A stretch of DNA of 64,000 nucleotides from assembly GCA_020721225.1 (NCBI GenBank), contig DYNE01000003.1:26395-90394 (forward strand). The letters run 5' to 3'. The notes below the pieces were generated by a model, which ran no database searches, was not told the DNA's origin, and worked only from the letters and a program-made list of their open reading frames with translations. Position numbers and translations under genes: made by a program. Source of the stretch: Pelodictyon luteolum (lineage in GTDB: Bacteria > Bacteroidota > Chlorobiia > Chlorobiales > Chlorobiaceae). Shown here one piece after another: positions 12,023 through 20,981 of this stretch (the stretch's first letter is position 1; each line of letters opens with the position of its first letter).

Positions 12023-12769
12023 ATGTACACAGAACAGTCTGAAAATGTTGTTTATGGCCGCAATGCGGTTCTCGAGCTCCTTCAGAACAAACCTGACACT
12101 ATCGAGAAGATCTATTTTCAGTTCAATACGTCGCATCCGAAGCTTAAGGAGATTCTGATAACCGCAAGGAGACAGAAGGTTGTTACCGGCAAAGCCCGGC
12201 TTGAAAAACTGAACCAGATTGCCGGTACGGCAAAGCACCAGGGAATATGCGCTCTCATCAGCACCGTAACGTTCTATACAATCGACGAGATTCTTGATCA
12301 TCCCCGCAATTCCGCACCGTTACTTGTCATACTTCAGGGTCTTGAAGATCCGCACAATATCGGCGCTATTATCCGAACGGCCGAAGCTGCCGCTGCCGAT
12401 GCCGTCATACTGATCGAGGGCCGGGGCGCTCCGGTCAATGCTGCGGTTCACAAGGCTTCTGCAGGAGCCCTCTCCCATATGCGGATATGCAAGGTGAAAA
12501 GTCTTGTGCGCATCATGGAATATCTTCATGAACGAGGGTTTCATGTTTATGCCGCGGATATGGATGCCGAACTCAACTACACCGATGCCGATCTGAAAGG
12601 GCCGACGGCACTGGTGCTGGGTGCAGAGGGAAGCGGACTTTCTCCTGAAGCCATGAAGTTCTGCGGCAGCTCGGTACGCATTCCCATAGCCGGATGCATC
12701 GAGTCTCTCAACGTCAGCGTAACGGCCGGCATTCTTCTCTATGAAGCCATGCGGCAGCGCCTTTCGTGA
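12023..12769 (+). CDS. rlmB: 23S rRNA/tRNA 2'-O-ribose methyltransferase, TrmH/RlmB (SpoU) family
   Basis: This is a SAM-dependent SPOUT-fold enzyme that methylates a ribose 2'-OH of rRNA or tRNA. The N-terminal substrate-binding domain (VVYGRNAVLELLQNKPDTIEKIYF) resembles RlmB. The three SpoU motifs are present: EDPHNIGAIIRTAEAAAADAVIL (motif 1), ALVLGAEGSGLSPE (motif 2) and IPIAGCIESLNVSVTAGILLYE (motif 3, trefoil knot). At 248 residues it fits the family. RlmB (23S G2251) is favoured by the N-terminal domain, but TrmH-type specificity cannot be excluded. It is followed by gcvH on the same strand after about 120 bases. Confidence 0.88.
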   Translation: MYTEQSENVVYGRNAVLELLQNKPDTIEKIYFQFNTSHPKLKEILITARRQKVVTGKARLEKLNQIAGTAKHQGICALISTVTFYTIDEILDHPRNSAPLLVILQGLEDPHNIGAIIRTAEAAAADAVILIEGRGAPVNAAVHKASAGALSHMRICKVKSLVRIMEYLHERGFHVYAADMDAELNYTDADLKGPTALVLGAEGSGLSPEAMKFCGSSVRIPIAGCIESLNVSVTAGILLYEAMRQRLS

Positions 12770-12892
12770 AGCGCTGTTCAATTTTGCGGCAAGTAATATG
12801 ACGCTCTGTTTCAGCTCTGTGAAAAATATATTACCTTGCTTTTCAGCATTACTGCATTTCTCAAGCCAACTTTAAACCAGGTTATTTTTCTC

Positions 12893-13276
12893 ATGAGTAT
12901 TCCTGACGATCTTCGTTACACCAAAGACCATGAATGGATCAAGCTGCTGGAAGACGGCAGCGCTGCGCTTGTCGGTATTACTGATTTTGCCCAGTCCGAG
13001 CTTGGTGATATTGTTTTTGTCGAGCTGAAACCTGCCGGAACGAAACTGAAAGCACATGAAGTTTTCGGAACGGTAGAAGCAGTAAAGACCGTTGCCGATC
13101 TTTTTGCACCAGTTGCCGGCGAGATTACGGAAGTAAACGGTTCTCTCGATGCTGCCGAAGTAGTCAACCAGGAGCCGTACGGAGAGGGATGGCTGGTAAA
13201 AATCCGTATCGATGATCCTGCCTCACTTGACGAACTTCTCGATGCAGCTGCTTACCGCGAACTTATCGGCGAGTAA
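12893..13276 (+). CDS. gcvH: Glycine cleavage system H protein
   Basis: This is the lipoyl-carrying shuttle protein of the glycine cleavage complex. The ATG at 12893 gives MSIPDDLRYTKDHEWIKL, the standard N-terminus; the upstream ATG in the ORF track adds only leader sequence. The lipoylated lysine is in FGTVEAVKTVADLFAPVAGE, and the C-terminal part YGEGWLVKIRIDDP is also typical. The product is 127 residues. It is followed after 33 bases by gcvPA, its partner. Confidence 0.95.
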   Translation: MSIPDDLRYTKDHEWIKLLEDGSAALVGITDFAQSELGDIVFVELKPAGTKLKAHEVFGTVEAVKTVADLFAPVAGEITEVNGSLDAAEVVNQEPYGEGWLVKIRIDDPASLDELLDAAAYRELIGE

Positions 13277-13309
13277 TATCATCAACCATATCTGTTTCTA
13301 TCTGAACCA

Positions 13310-14641
13310 ATGCCATTCATCGTCAATACCGACCAGGACCGGGAGGAGATGCTCCGGAGTATCGGGGCAGCATCGTTTGATGACCTGATAGCGGATATTC
13401 CTCCGGAAATTCGCCTTGACAGGAGTCTCGAACTTTTTCCGGCTCTCAGCGAGCAGGAAGTTATGAAGCTGCTTGAAGGCCTTTCTTCGGCCAACAGCAG
13501 CAGCGCGGGTTTTGTGAGTTTTCTTGGGGGAGGCGCTTACGATCATTTCATTCCTTCAGCCATAAAAAGCATTGTTTCGCGCAGTGAATTCTATACGGCC
13601 TATACCCCTTATCAGGCAGAGGTGTCGCAGGGTACGCTGCAGGCGATCTATGAGTACCAGAGCATGATGTGCCGTCTCTATGACATGGATGTAGCCAATG
13701 CATCGATGTATGACGGCGCGACTGCTCTTGCCGAAGCGGTGCTCATGGCCATGACGGTAACCGGCCGCGAGCAGGTTGTGCTTGCCGGCAAGCTGAATCC
13801 ATATACCGGCAGTGTCCTGAAAACCTATCTGGAGGCTTCGGGTCATGGCGTGATTCACCAGAACCGGCTTGAGAACGGCATCGGATCTGTTGACGGTCTG
13901 AAAGGGCTCATGAGTGACAGGATTGCCGCCGTTGTGGTGCAGCAGCCGAATTTTTACGGATCGCTTGAAGAGGTAGAGGCGATCGGCGCCGCAGCCCGTG
14001 AAAACGGTGCGCTTTTCATAGTTTCTGCAGATCCGGTTTCTCTTGGTATTCTGGCTGCTCCCGGAAGCTACGGCGCCGATATAGCCGTCGGTGAAGGTCA
14101 GCCCCTCGGCAACCATCAGAACTTCGGCGGCCCTTATCTCGGCATCTTTACCGTCCGGCAGCCTTATGTCCGCAAGATACCGGGACGTCTTGTAGGAATG
14201 ACGAAAGATCGTGACGGCAACGACGGGTTCATTCTCACGCTCCAGACTCGTGAACAGCATATCCGAAGGGAAAAAGCCACATCCAATATCTGTACCAATC
14301 AGGCGCTCTGCGCTCTTCAGGCGGCAGTCTATCTTTCGCTGCTCGGAAAAGAGGGCATTCGCGAAGTCGCCGAACAGTGTACTCTCAAAGCGCACTACCT
14401 CGCCGGCAGAATTACCGAACTGCCAGGTTACTCGTTGAAGTACAGTGCTCCGTTTTTCAGTGAATTTGTTCTCGAAACGCCGCTGCCTGCCGCAGAAATC
14501 ATCAGTGCCATGCTGGAGAAAGGAATTTTTGCCGGGTACGATCTTTCCGCTTCAGGAGAGAACGGCCTTCTTGTCGCCGTTACGGAAAAGCGTACAAGAG
14601 CGGAACTCGACAGTTTCGTTCAGGCTCTCGCATCACTGTAG
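13310..14641 (+). CDS. gcvPA: Glycine dehydrogenase (decarboxylating) subunit 1
   Basis: This is the first half of a split P protein, a PLP enzyme that decarboxylates glycine and hands the aminomethyl group to GcvH. N-terminal motifs of subunit 1 are clear: [29 protein letters not shown] and [11 protein letters not shown]. Later segments include [27 protein letters not shown] and [21 protein letters not shown]. At 443 residues it is the normal length for the split form. The catalytic lysine sits in subunit 2 (GcvPB), which is not in this window, and neither is gcvT. The gene is followed by a strong hairpin terminator. Confidence 0.95.
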   Translation: MPFIVNTDQDREEMLRSIGAASFDDLIADIPPEIRLDRSLELFPALSEQEVMKLLEGLSSANSSSAGFVSFLGGGAYDHFIPSAIKSIVSRSEFYTAYTPYQAEVSQGTLQAIYEYQSMMCRLYDMDVANASMYDGATALAEAVLMAMTVTGREQVVLAGKLNPYTGSVLKTYLEASGHGVIHQNRLENGIGSVDGLKGLMSDRIAAVVVQQPNFYGSLEEVEAIGAAARENGALFIVSADPVSLGILAAPGSYGADIAVGEGQPLGNHQNFGGPYLGIFTVRQPYVRKIPGRLVGMTKDRDGNDGFILTLQTREQHIRREKATSNICTNQALCALQAAVYLSLLGKEGIREVAEQCTLKAHYLAGRITELPGYSLKYSAPFFSEFVLETPLPAAEIISAMLEKGIFAGYDLSASGENGLLVAVTEKRTRAELDSFVQALASL

Positions 14642-14663
14642 AGATTTCTGCAACAGAAGTAAA

Positions 14664-14694
14664 AAAGGCTGTCCTTTCAAGGGGGACAGCCTTT
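14664..14694. terminator. Rho-independent terminator after gcvPA
   Basis: There is an 11-bp perfect stem (AAAGGCTGTCC / GGACAGCCTTT) with a 9-base loop, 23 bases after the gcvPA stop. A-run before and a T-rich tail after allow function in both directions, and dapA converges from the right. Confidence 0.85.
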
Positions 14695-14972
14695 CCTGTT
14701 TCGATATTTCGGTGCCATTAACCAGTGAAAAAGGAGTATCGCTTCGCGGGAGTATCGGTCTGGTACGACCGGGCGTATCATTTGCTCCGCTAATGGGAGT
14801 ATCGTGCGCCGCGCGGCATCAGATTATTTTCTTTCTCCACCTTCCATCTTCTGACGCTAAGCGATACTCCTGATCTCCGCCATACAACTGCTCACTACCC
14901 ACAATTCTCATCTTTCCATTCCCTCATCGCTTGGTACCGGACTATAAGTGAATTATTGAAATAGAATTGGAA
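14695..14972. repeat. Intergenic segment with repeated GGAGTATCG words
   Basis: Together with the gcvPA terminator, this makes a 331-base gene-free stretch between gcvPA and dapA. GGAGTATCGCTT (14733-14744) recurs as an exact inverted copy, AAGCGATACTCC, at 14859-14870. Two further direct copies of GGGAGTATCG lie between them (14749-14758 approximately, and 14795-14804). No ORF is convincing. The repeats could be a degenerate intergenic repeat element or a structured RNA. Confidence 0.55.
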
Positions 14973-15863
14973 TTACAAAAGCCCGAGGTTCTGCAGCTCC
15001 TCTTTCAGGATGAGCCTGTTTTCTTCCGCAAGAGGAACGAGCGGAAGACGATAGACCTCTTCGATCATACCCATCAGGGCCAGCGCGTATTTAACCGGTA
15101 CCGGATTGCTTTCAATAAAGTTAAGCCTGAAGAGACGACGATATCGGGTGTTGATTGCGCGGGCTTCGTCAAGACGTCCTGCCCGGGCAGCTTCGACCAA
15201 CTGCTTGACTGCCGAGGGCACCTGGTTCGCCGCTACGGAAATAACGCCGTCTCCTCCCATCGCCATGAATGGAAGAATAAGCATGTCTTCGCCGGTCAGT
15301 ACGGAAAAGTGCTCCGGTCTCTCTTCGAGAAGATCCGTAATCTGGGCCATGTTATCCGAAGCCTCCTTGACTGCCGCGATGTTGCCGAAATTCCGGGCAA
15401 GCCTGAGAATCGTCGATGCCGCTACATTGCTGCCCGTTCTGCCGGGAACGTTGTAGATGATAATCGGAACGGAGACCGCTTCGGCAATACGGGCGTAGTG
15501 CTGGTAGATGCCTTCCTGGGACGGTTTGTTATAGTATGGAGCTACCGAGAGTATGGCCGAAGCTCCGGCTTTTTCTGCATTTTTTGCCAGTTCGACCGCA
15601 TGGTCCGTGGCGTTGGTTCCGGCTCCCGCCGCAACCATGATCTTTTCGCCGGCCTCCTCTTTTACCGTACGGATGATGAGTGACTGCTCCTCCATGGAAA
15701 GCGTCGGCGATTCTCCGGTTGTTCCGCAGGGTATGATAATATCGGTTCCTGCTGCTATGTGAAACCGTACCAGTTGTCGTAATGCAACGGTATCGACAGA
15801 GCAGTCCTGCCTGAACGGTGTAACGAGAGCGACGGCGGAGCCTGAAATGAATCGTGTGGACAT
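14973..15863 (-). CDS. dapA: 4-hydroxy-tetrahydrodipicolinate synthase
   Basis: This enzyme condenses pyruvate with aspartate semialdehyde, the first step of the diaminopimelate/lysine pathway that supplies peptidoglycan. The TIM-barrel motifs are present: [28 protein letters not shown] (pyruvate carboxylate binding), [16 protein letters not shown] with the catalytic Tyr, [10 protein letters not shown], and the Schiff-base Lys in [11 protein letters not shown]. At 296 residues it is normal. It appears to be a single-gene unit: recN upstream on the same strand is separated by about 210 bases. Confidence 0.96.
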   Translation of the reverse strand: MSTRFISGSAVALVTPFRQDCSVDTVALRQLVRFHIAAGTDIIIPCGTTGESPTLSMEEQSLIIRTVKEEAGEKIMVAAGAGTNATDHAVELAKNAEKAGASAILSVAPYYNKPSQEGIYQHYARIAEAVSVPIIIYNVPGRTGSNVAASTILRLARNFGNIAAVKEASDNMAQITDLLEERPEHFSVLTGEDMLILPFMAMGGDGVISVAANQVPSAVKQLVEAARAGRLDEARAINTRYRRLFRLNFIESNPVPVKYALALMGMIEEVYRLPLVPLAEENRLILKEELQNLGLL

Positions 15864-16071
15864 ACTTATAAAAGCTTGTTGATGACCGCCTTAAGTAATT
15901 GATTGCGTGTTTTACGGCATTGTTTCCTCGATTTCCGGCAGGGAGACATTCAGGTTATTCCGCTTCGCAGCCTTGCTTTCCGGCATGCCGGAACCCGCAA
16001 CGATTAAAAAGGCGCCTTTAATGGCGATAATCGCTTATGGTACGAATAATAAGGCAAACTTTCCGGATTTT
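15864..16071. other. Intergenic region dapA-recN with a 16-bp palindrome
   Basis: The 208-base spacer must hold the dapA promoter on the minus strand. It contains a perfect palindrome TTCCGGCATGCCGGAA at 15978-15993 and the self-complementary AAAGGCGCCTTT near 16007-16018. The latter, followed on the minus strand by TTTAATCG, may act as a weak recN terminator. No ORF is seen. Confidence 0.5.
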
Positions 16072-17778
16072 CTAAATTGATTTTGCGCTCTCTATCAGTT
16101 CCCCGGCAAGTCTGAGGGATGATTCGGATATGTTTCTGCCGCTGATGAGTTCGGCAACGGCCCGGATGTGTCCCGGTTCATCAAGATGCAGGATACCGGC
16201 AGAGGTTCTTCCGTTTTCGATCGTTTTACTGATCGAAAGGTGCAGATCTGCCATGGCGGCAATCTGCGGGAGATGGGTGATCGCGATGATCTGATGCAGA
16301 CGCGAAAGCCTTTTGAGGCTGGATGCTACGGCAAGGGCCGTTGTGCCGCTGATCCCGGTATCGATTTCATCAAATACAAGAATAGGGAGTGCCGCAGATT
16401 CTGCAAGCGCGCTTTTCAGGGCGAGCATTACCCTTGAAATTTCTCCTCCGGAGGCAGACCTGGCCAATGGCTTCAGCTCTTCTCCGGTGTTGGCTGAAAA
16501 CAGGAACTCGATCTTTTCATGTCCGTTCGCGAGAGCTTTGTAGTGGATTCCATCGAGCGTTATGTCGCCTTCCGGATCCTTGTCGGGCGTAAATGCCGTT
16601 TTGAACCGTGCGCTGGAAATGCCGAGCATCGAGAGTTCCCGCTGCAGCGTTTCATCGAGTCGCTGTGCCGCGTTTTTCCGTTTTTTAGACAGGGATGCCG
16701 CCGCGGCTGAGAGTTTTTCCCGGAGCGACCCGATTTCCGTGTCGATACGAGTATTTTCTTCGGCAATCGACTCTTCAATGCCAAGGGCGGTGGCCAGTTC
16801 ATCTCGCCAGGAAATCAGTTCAGGCAGGGTTCTCTCGTATTTTTTGCGTATACGCTGCAGCAGATGCTGACGGGTTCTCATGGTATCGAGCCGGTCGCTG
16901 TTGAATTCGACAGCCGCGGTGTAACGGTTTACAAAACGGTAGAGATCGTCAACCATGTTTTCTGCCAGGAGTACCTCTTCAAGACGGCTTTCGAACCGTT
17001 TGTCGATGGCGGAAAGTTTTTCCAGCATATGCCTGGCGGAAGAGAGCGCTGCATATGCCGAATGATCCTGTTCGTAGAGGAGATTTCCGAGTTCCGAACC
17101 AAGCCCGTAGAGCGTTTCCGCATTTTCGAGCAGGATTATTTCGCTCTCCAGTTCCTCCTCTTCACCGTTTTTCAGGTCAAGGGCATTCAGTTCGTTGAAC
17201 TGGAACTCCATCATCTCTTTTTTTTCTCTTGCCTCCACGGCCTTAAGGGCAAGCGCGCTTTTTCGACGGTAGAGTGAAGAGAGGCGGGAAAACGTATCAC
17301 GGTAAGCGGAGCTTTCCGACGCACATCCGGAAAACGCATCGAGCATGCCTTCATGAGCAGCCGCATTGAGCAGGAGTTGATGGTCGTGCTGACCGTGCAG
17401 GTCTATGAGCAGTTCTCCGACCTGTTTCAGCACTCCCGCCGTGCAGGGTGTGTCGTTGATAAAACAGCGTGACTGCCCCGAAACGGAAATTTCCCTGCGC
17501 AGAAAAGTGTCGTTCGTGCGCTCTATTCCCGCCTCTTCGAGCAGGGAGTCGAGCCGATCCGGAAGCGGGCCGCAGAGCATCGCTTCGATAATAGCCTTGT
17601 TTTCGCCTGAACGGACAAGGTCGCTGCTGGAGCGTTCTCCAAGCACAAGGCTGAGTGCTCCGATAAGCATCGATTTGCCGGCTCCGGTTTCGCCGGTAAT
17701 GATGCAGAGGCCTCTGGAGAACTCTACGGTAAGTTCTCGTATCAGGGCAAAGTTTCTGATGTAAAGGCTGCTGAGCAT
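16072..17778 (-). CDS. recN: DNA repair protein RecN
   Basis: This is an SMC-like ATPase that acts at double-strand breaks. The N-terminal half-head has MLSSLYIRNFALIRELTVEF and Walker A GETGAGKSMLIGAL (about 29-42). The central part is rich in charged heptads (coiled coil, about 160-370). The C-terminal half-head carries the ABC signature ASGGEISRVMLALK and Walker B LPILVFDEIDTGISG, then ITHLPQIAAMADLHL. At 568 residues it matches RecN. A short gap separates it from tatA upstream, but a terminator lies between them, so it is probably its own unit. Confidence 0.95.
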   Translation of the reverse strand: MLSSLYIRNFALIRELTVEFSRGLCIITGETGAGKSMLIGALSLVLGERSSSDLVRSGENKAIIEAMLCGPLPDRLDSLLEEAGIERTNDTFLRREISVSGQSRCFINDTPCTAGVLKQVGELLIDLHGQHDHQLLLNAAAHEGMLDAFSGCASESSAYRDTFSRLSSLYRRKSALALKAVEAREKKEMMEFQFNELNALDLKNGEEEELESEIILLENAETLYGLGSELGNLLYEQDHSAYAALSSARHMLEKLSAIDKRFESRLEEVLLAENMVDDLYRFVNRYTAAVEFNSDRLDTMRTRQHLLQRIRKKYERTLPELISWRDELATALGIEESIAEENTRIDTEIGSLREKLSAAAASLSKKRKNAAQRLDETLQRELSMLGISSARFKTAFTPDKDPEGDITLDGIHYKALANGHEKIEFLFSANTGEELKPLARSASGGEISRVMLALKSALAESAALPILVFDEIDTGISGTTALAVASSLKRLSRLHQIIAITHLPQIAAMADLHLSISKTIENGRTSAGILHLDEPGHIRAVAELISGRNISESSLRLAGELIESAKSI

Positions 17779-17844
17779 GAGCCGGGTTCCTGTTTGGAGA
17801 AAACTGCAGGAAAGATAAGGCTAAAACAGGAGGAATAAAAACTG

Positions 17845-17876
17845 CTGAAAAAGCCCTTTTGAGTGGGCTTTTTCAG
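17845..17876 (-). terminator. Rho-independent terminator after tatA
   Basis: A 12-bp perfect stem CTGAAAAAGCCC / GGGCTTTTTCAG with an 8-base loop lies 13 bases after the tatA stop. On the minus strand it is followed by CAGTTTTTATT. Confidence 0.85.
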
Positions 17877-17889
17877 GAATATGCAGATT

Positions 17890-18102
17890 TCAGGATTTCG
17901 AGCCGGTTGAATTTTCCGGTGTTTTCCTGGGTGGTTCATCAACAACCTTGTTGAACTCATCCTCGATTTCAGTCTGAGCTTTTTTGAACTCTTTCATACC
18001 CTTGCCAAGGCCTCGGGCAAGTTCGGGCAGTTTCTTCGCGCCGAACAGAAGCAGTATGATCAGAAGAATAAGAATAAGTTCCTGACCGCCTAATCCGAAC
18101 AT
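17890..18102 (-). CDS. tatA: Sec-independent translocase protein TatA/E
   Basis: This is the pore-forming subunit of the twin-arginine translocase, which exports folded proteins such as cofactor-bearing redox enzymes. The 70-residue chain has a short N-terminal membrane helix ([20 protein letters not shown]), the [23 protein letters not shown] amphipathic helix typical of TatA, and an acidic, disordered tail. The membrane helix contains no early Glu as in TatB. tatC is not in the window. Confidence 0.93.
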   Translation of the reverse strand: MFGLGGQELILILLIILLLFGAKKLPELARGLGKGMKEFKKAQTEIEDEFNKVVDEPPRKTPENSTGSKS

Positions 18103-18212
18103 AAGGTCTCTCCAGGGATTAAAACATTAAAAAGTATATTCCTCGCTACTTATATAATCAATACCGAAATCGAAACCAAACTTTTTCAGGAACAAAGCGG
18201 CTTGCTCTCCGC

Positions 18213-18851
18213 TCAGAATCTGGCAATCACGGTTTCACCTGCTTTTGTATGCTGACCGGCTTCGATGGTTACCTCGACATGCGCGGGAACGATCACATCG
18301 ACACGGGAGCCGAACCTGATCATGCCGAACCGCTTTCCCCGTTCCACCTGCTCTCCCTGCTGCAGGGAACAGACGATACGCCTTGCCAGAAATCCCGATA
18401 CCTGGCTGAAATGCAGTTTAAGCTCCTTGTTTTCAATGCCGATTTCCATTTTTTCATTACTCTCCAGACTGCGATGATCGAAAGCCATCATGAAGGTGCC
18501 CTGGTGATAGGAGAGAAGCGTAACCGTTCCATCTACGGGGATGCGGTTGACGTGTACGTTAAATGGAGACATGAAAATACTTACCAGTGTTGACGACGGA
18601 CCGGTAAAATGGTTGTTTAGCACTTTGACCAGCAGCACCTTGCCGTCAGCTGGCGCCAGAACCGTTCTTTTCTCGTCCGGCGGGGTCCGCATAGGATCAC
18701 GAAAAAAATACAGCGCAAACAAGAGCAGGGATACCGAGAAGATCAAGGCTTCGGGAAGCAGCGGCTTTGCGAACAGGTGTGCAGCTCCGGATAACAGTAT
18801 TGCGATACATGCGGTTTTCAGGATCGTCGGGTAACCGTAAGGTGTGAGCAT
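18213..18851 (-). CDS. psd: Phosphatidylserine decarboxylase family protein
   Basis: This is a short (212 residues) PSD-like enzyme expected to make phosphatidylethanolamine from phosphatidylserine at the inner membrane. Two hydrophobic segments at the N-terminus (ILKTACIAILLSGAAHLF, ALIFSVSLLLFALYFF) anchor it. The catalytic region has VLAPADGKVLLVK, FMSPFNVHVNRIPVDGTV and YHQGTFMMAFDHRSLE. The self-cleavage Gly-Ser is in MIRFGSRVDVIVP, where the Ser would become the pyruvoyl group. This is the short form found in many anaerobes. No pssA lies next to it. Confidence 0.88.
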   Translation of the reverse strand: MLTPYGYPTILKTACIAILLSGAAHLFAKPLLPEALIFSVSLLLFALYFFRDPMRTPPDEKRTVLAPADGKVLLVKVLNNHFTGPSSTLVSIFMSPFNVHVNRIPVDGTVTLLSYHQGTFMMAFDHRSLESNEKMEIGIENKELKLHFSQVSGFLARRIVCSLQQGEQVERGKRFGMIRFGSRVDVIVPAHVEVTIEAGQHTKAGETVIARF

Positions 18852-18948
18852 GTCAGGATTTGTAAAGGAGTAAACCCGGTTATGGTAATACGGATGAAAA
18901 AATACATTTTACTGGTTCTGTACGCAACCATGAAAAACTGAAAAGAGC

Positions 18949-19926
18949 GTGAAGCGTCTCGAAAAAACATTTCTGCAGCAGCTGCGGAACCGTCGGCTTG
19001 TCGCAGAGGGAGAGCATCTGCTTGTTGCTGTATCGGGAGGTCCGGACTCTATGGCCCTTCTCTATCTGCTTTGCGCAGTCGCATCGGTTGTGCGGTGCCG
19101 AATCAGTGTCGCGCATTGCAATTTTCAGCTTCGCGGGGAGGAAAGCGACTCCGATGAACGGTTTGTCATGGAACAGTGCCGGCTTCTTGGAGTGGAGTGT
19201 TTCTGCAGGCAGTTCGATACCGCAGCGGTTTCTGCGAGCTGGAAGAAATCGGTTGAAGAGACTGCCAGACTGCAGCGTTACAGCTGGTTTGAAGCGCTTA
19301 TCGAGGAGCGGGAGATGACGAAAATCGCAACCGGTCACCATGTCAGCGACAATGCAGAAACCATATTGTTCAATCTTTTCCGCGGTACATCGCTGCTTGG
19401 CCTTAAAGGTATCAGGGCTATGCATGGCAGGGTAATCAGGCCTCTCCTGCTTCTGCACAAGTCCGATATTCTCGGCTATCTGCGGGAAAAAGAGATTCCG
19501 TTTCGAACCGATGCCTCCAACGAGAGCATCGATTACGACAGAAACTTTATCCGCAATCGGGTCATTCCGCTTATCGAGGAGCGTTTCGAGCATAAACTTA
19601 CGGTCTCCCTGCAACGTCTTTCGGAACAGGCCGGTGAGCTGGAGGCCTTTCTCGAAGGGTATTTCGAGCGTCTTGCAGAAGAGCGTCCGGCTCTTTTTCC
19701 TGCAGAAGGCCGACTGGATGTCGCAGAGCTCAGAAAACTTTCTCTTTTTGAACAGAAAGAGATTTTCAAACGCGCGCTTCAGGAATCCGGAGCATCGCCG
19801 GATGCGGCTATGCTGCAGCGTCTGGTTTCACTGCTTGACGCGCAGCCAGGTAAAAAAGTCGTCGTGAACGGCAAGCTTGTTGTGGAATGGAAAGGGTGCC
19901 ACCTTTTGTTTCAGGTATCTCCATGA
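18949..19926 (+). CDS. tilS: tRNA(Ile)-lysidine synthetase
   Basis: This enzyme converts C34 of the AUA-reading tRNA-Ile to lysidine, which is essential for correct Ile/Met decoding. The N-type ATP pyrophosphatase loop is VSGGPDSMALLYLL (about residues 26-39). Further motifs are AHCNFQLRGEESDSDE, TGHHVSDNAETILFNLFRGT, IRPLLLLHKSDI and FRTDASNESIDYDRNFIRN. The start is GTG at 18949; the upstream ATG at 18930 reads into TGA after three codons. At 325 residues it has the short form, apparently lacking the C-terminal TilS domain. The 3' end meets the next gene tail to tail, 9 bases apart. Confidence 0.93.
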   Translation: MKRLEKTFLQQLRNRRLVAEGEHLLVAVSGGPDSMALLYLLCAVASVVRCRISVAHCNFQLRGEESDSDERFVMEQCRLLGVECFCRQFDTAAVSASWKKSVEETARLQRYSWFEALIEEREMTKIATGHHVSDNAETILFNLFRGTSLLGLKGIRAMHGRVIRPLLLLHKSDILGYLREKEIPFRTDASNESIDYDRNFIRNRVIPLIEERFEHKLTVSLQRLSEQAGELEAFLEGYFERLAEERPALFPAEGRLDVAELRKLSLFEQKEIFKRALQESGASPDAAMLQRLVSLLDAQPGKKVVVNGKLVVEWKGCHLLFQVSP

Positions 19927-19935
19927 ACTCCAAGG

Positions 19936-20970
19936 TTATGGAGCCTTTTCAGATTTTCTGAAGAGGCTTTCGGGGAGGTCGGCATGGATAATCACCGACT
20001 CGAGGTTCTGCTGAATCCTGACTTTATCGAGCAGCTCTCTTGCCTCTTTGCTTGTTCTTGATTCGGAAAGAGATGAGAGTTTTGCCGCCCCCCAGAGAAA
20101 TGTCGAGGCAAAGAAGGCCGTCCGTCGCGTTTTGTACACCCATTCGGTTTCCGCCCTGATGCCATCCTTGAATGAAGCTGAAAGCGCAAGATGGCGGATC
20201 CTGTTAAGGTTTCCCAGGCCGTTCATGTCGCGGTTAGCAGAAGTGAGGCTTTTCAGAGCGCCGTTAGTCCATTCTGCCGAAGGAAGGGCAAACCAGAGAT
20301 GCGATTTATAGACAGCCTTGTCAATCAATGCCGCGGAGAGTGAGTCCCTCTCGAAAAAATTGCCCGCAGGCTGAAAAAAATCTTCAAGCATTTTCCGGCT
20401 GCCGGCTACGGCAATCCTGTTCGTTCCAAAGGGAGCTACCCAGATATTCCGGTCGAGCGCATAACAGGTATGGCCTCCTGCCGATGCGGTTTCCAGGCTT
20501 TTCGCTTTCAGAAAGGATTCCGGAAATTTTTCTGAAAATCGTCCGGACGCTATGCCTAAAAAATCATTCTTTTTAAAGCCGGTCTGGCGGAAACTCATGA
20601 TCAGGGTGTCGAGATCATCCGGGATGACGAAACCCCGGCTGTTCATGAGACTGTCAAGTTTTCCGCCCATACTGATGAGCGGCAGCTTTTTCAATGAATC
20701 AGGCATGACCTCGTTCCAGAAGGAGCTGTTCCGGATGTCTTTCATTCCTACATAGATTACTGCGTCCGATTTTCCCGGAATGCGGCTTATGAGATCTTTT
20801 GTCTCTCGGTTCAGCGGCTCTGGTGCGAGGCGGGGTTTCGGCCAGTTTATCCAGGCGACGACCGCAAGAAAACAGAGCATGCTGATGACACTGATCGAAA
20901 TAAGCAATCCGGGCCCTTTTTTCAGGGAACGCTTGAGTGTCGGTTGCTCAGGTACGGAAGTACTCTGCAT
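19936..20970 (-). CDS. Membrane-anchored protein of unknown function
   Basis: I do not recognise this 344-residue protein with certainty. One membrane helix near the N-terminus (LLISISVISMLCFLAVVAWI, about 23-42) follows a basic stretch, so the rest should lie outside the cytoplasm. The body contains segments such as KSDAVIYVGMKDIRNSSFWNEV, FGTNRIAVAGSRKMLEDFF and HLWFALPSAEW, and the overall style (self-described quantities per residue segment) is reminiscent of DUF3352-like proteins. That resemblance is weak. It starts 11 bases after rnhA, so the two are likely co-transcribed. Confidence 0.7.
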   Translation of the reverse strand: MQSTSVPEQPTLKRSLKKGPGLLISISVISMLCFLAVVAWINWPKPRLAPEPLNRETKDLISRIPGKSDAVIYVGMKDIRNSSFWNEVMPDSLKKLPLISMGGKLDSLMNSRGFVIPDDLDTLIMSFRQTGFKKNDFLGIASGRFSEKFPESFLKAKSLETASAGGHTCYALDRNIWVAPFGTNRIAVAGSRKMLEDFFQPAGNFFERDSLSAALIDKAVYKSHLWFALPSAEWTNGALKSLTSANRDMNGLGNLNRIRHLALSASFKDGIRAETEWVYKTRRTAFFASTFLWGAAKLSSLSESRTSKEARELLDKVRIQQNLESVIIHADLPESLFRKSEKAP

Positions 20971-20981
20971 GGGTCAACGGA

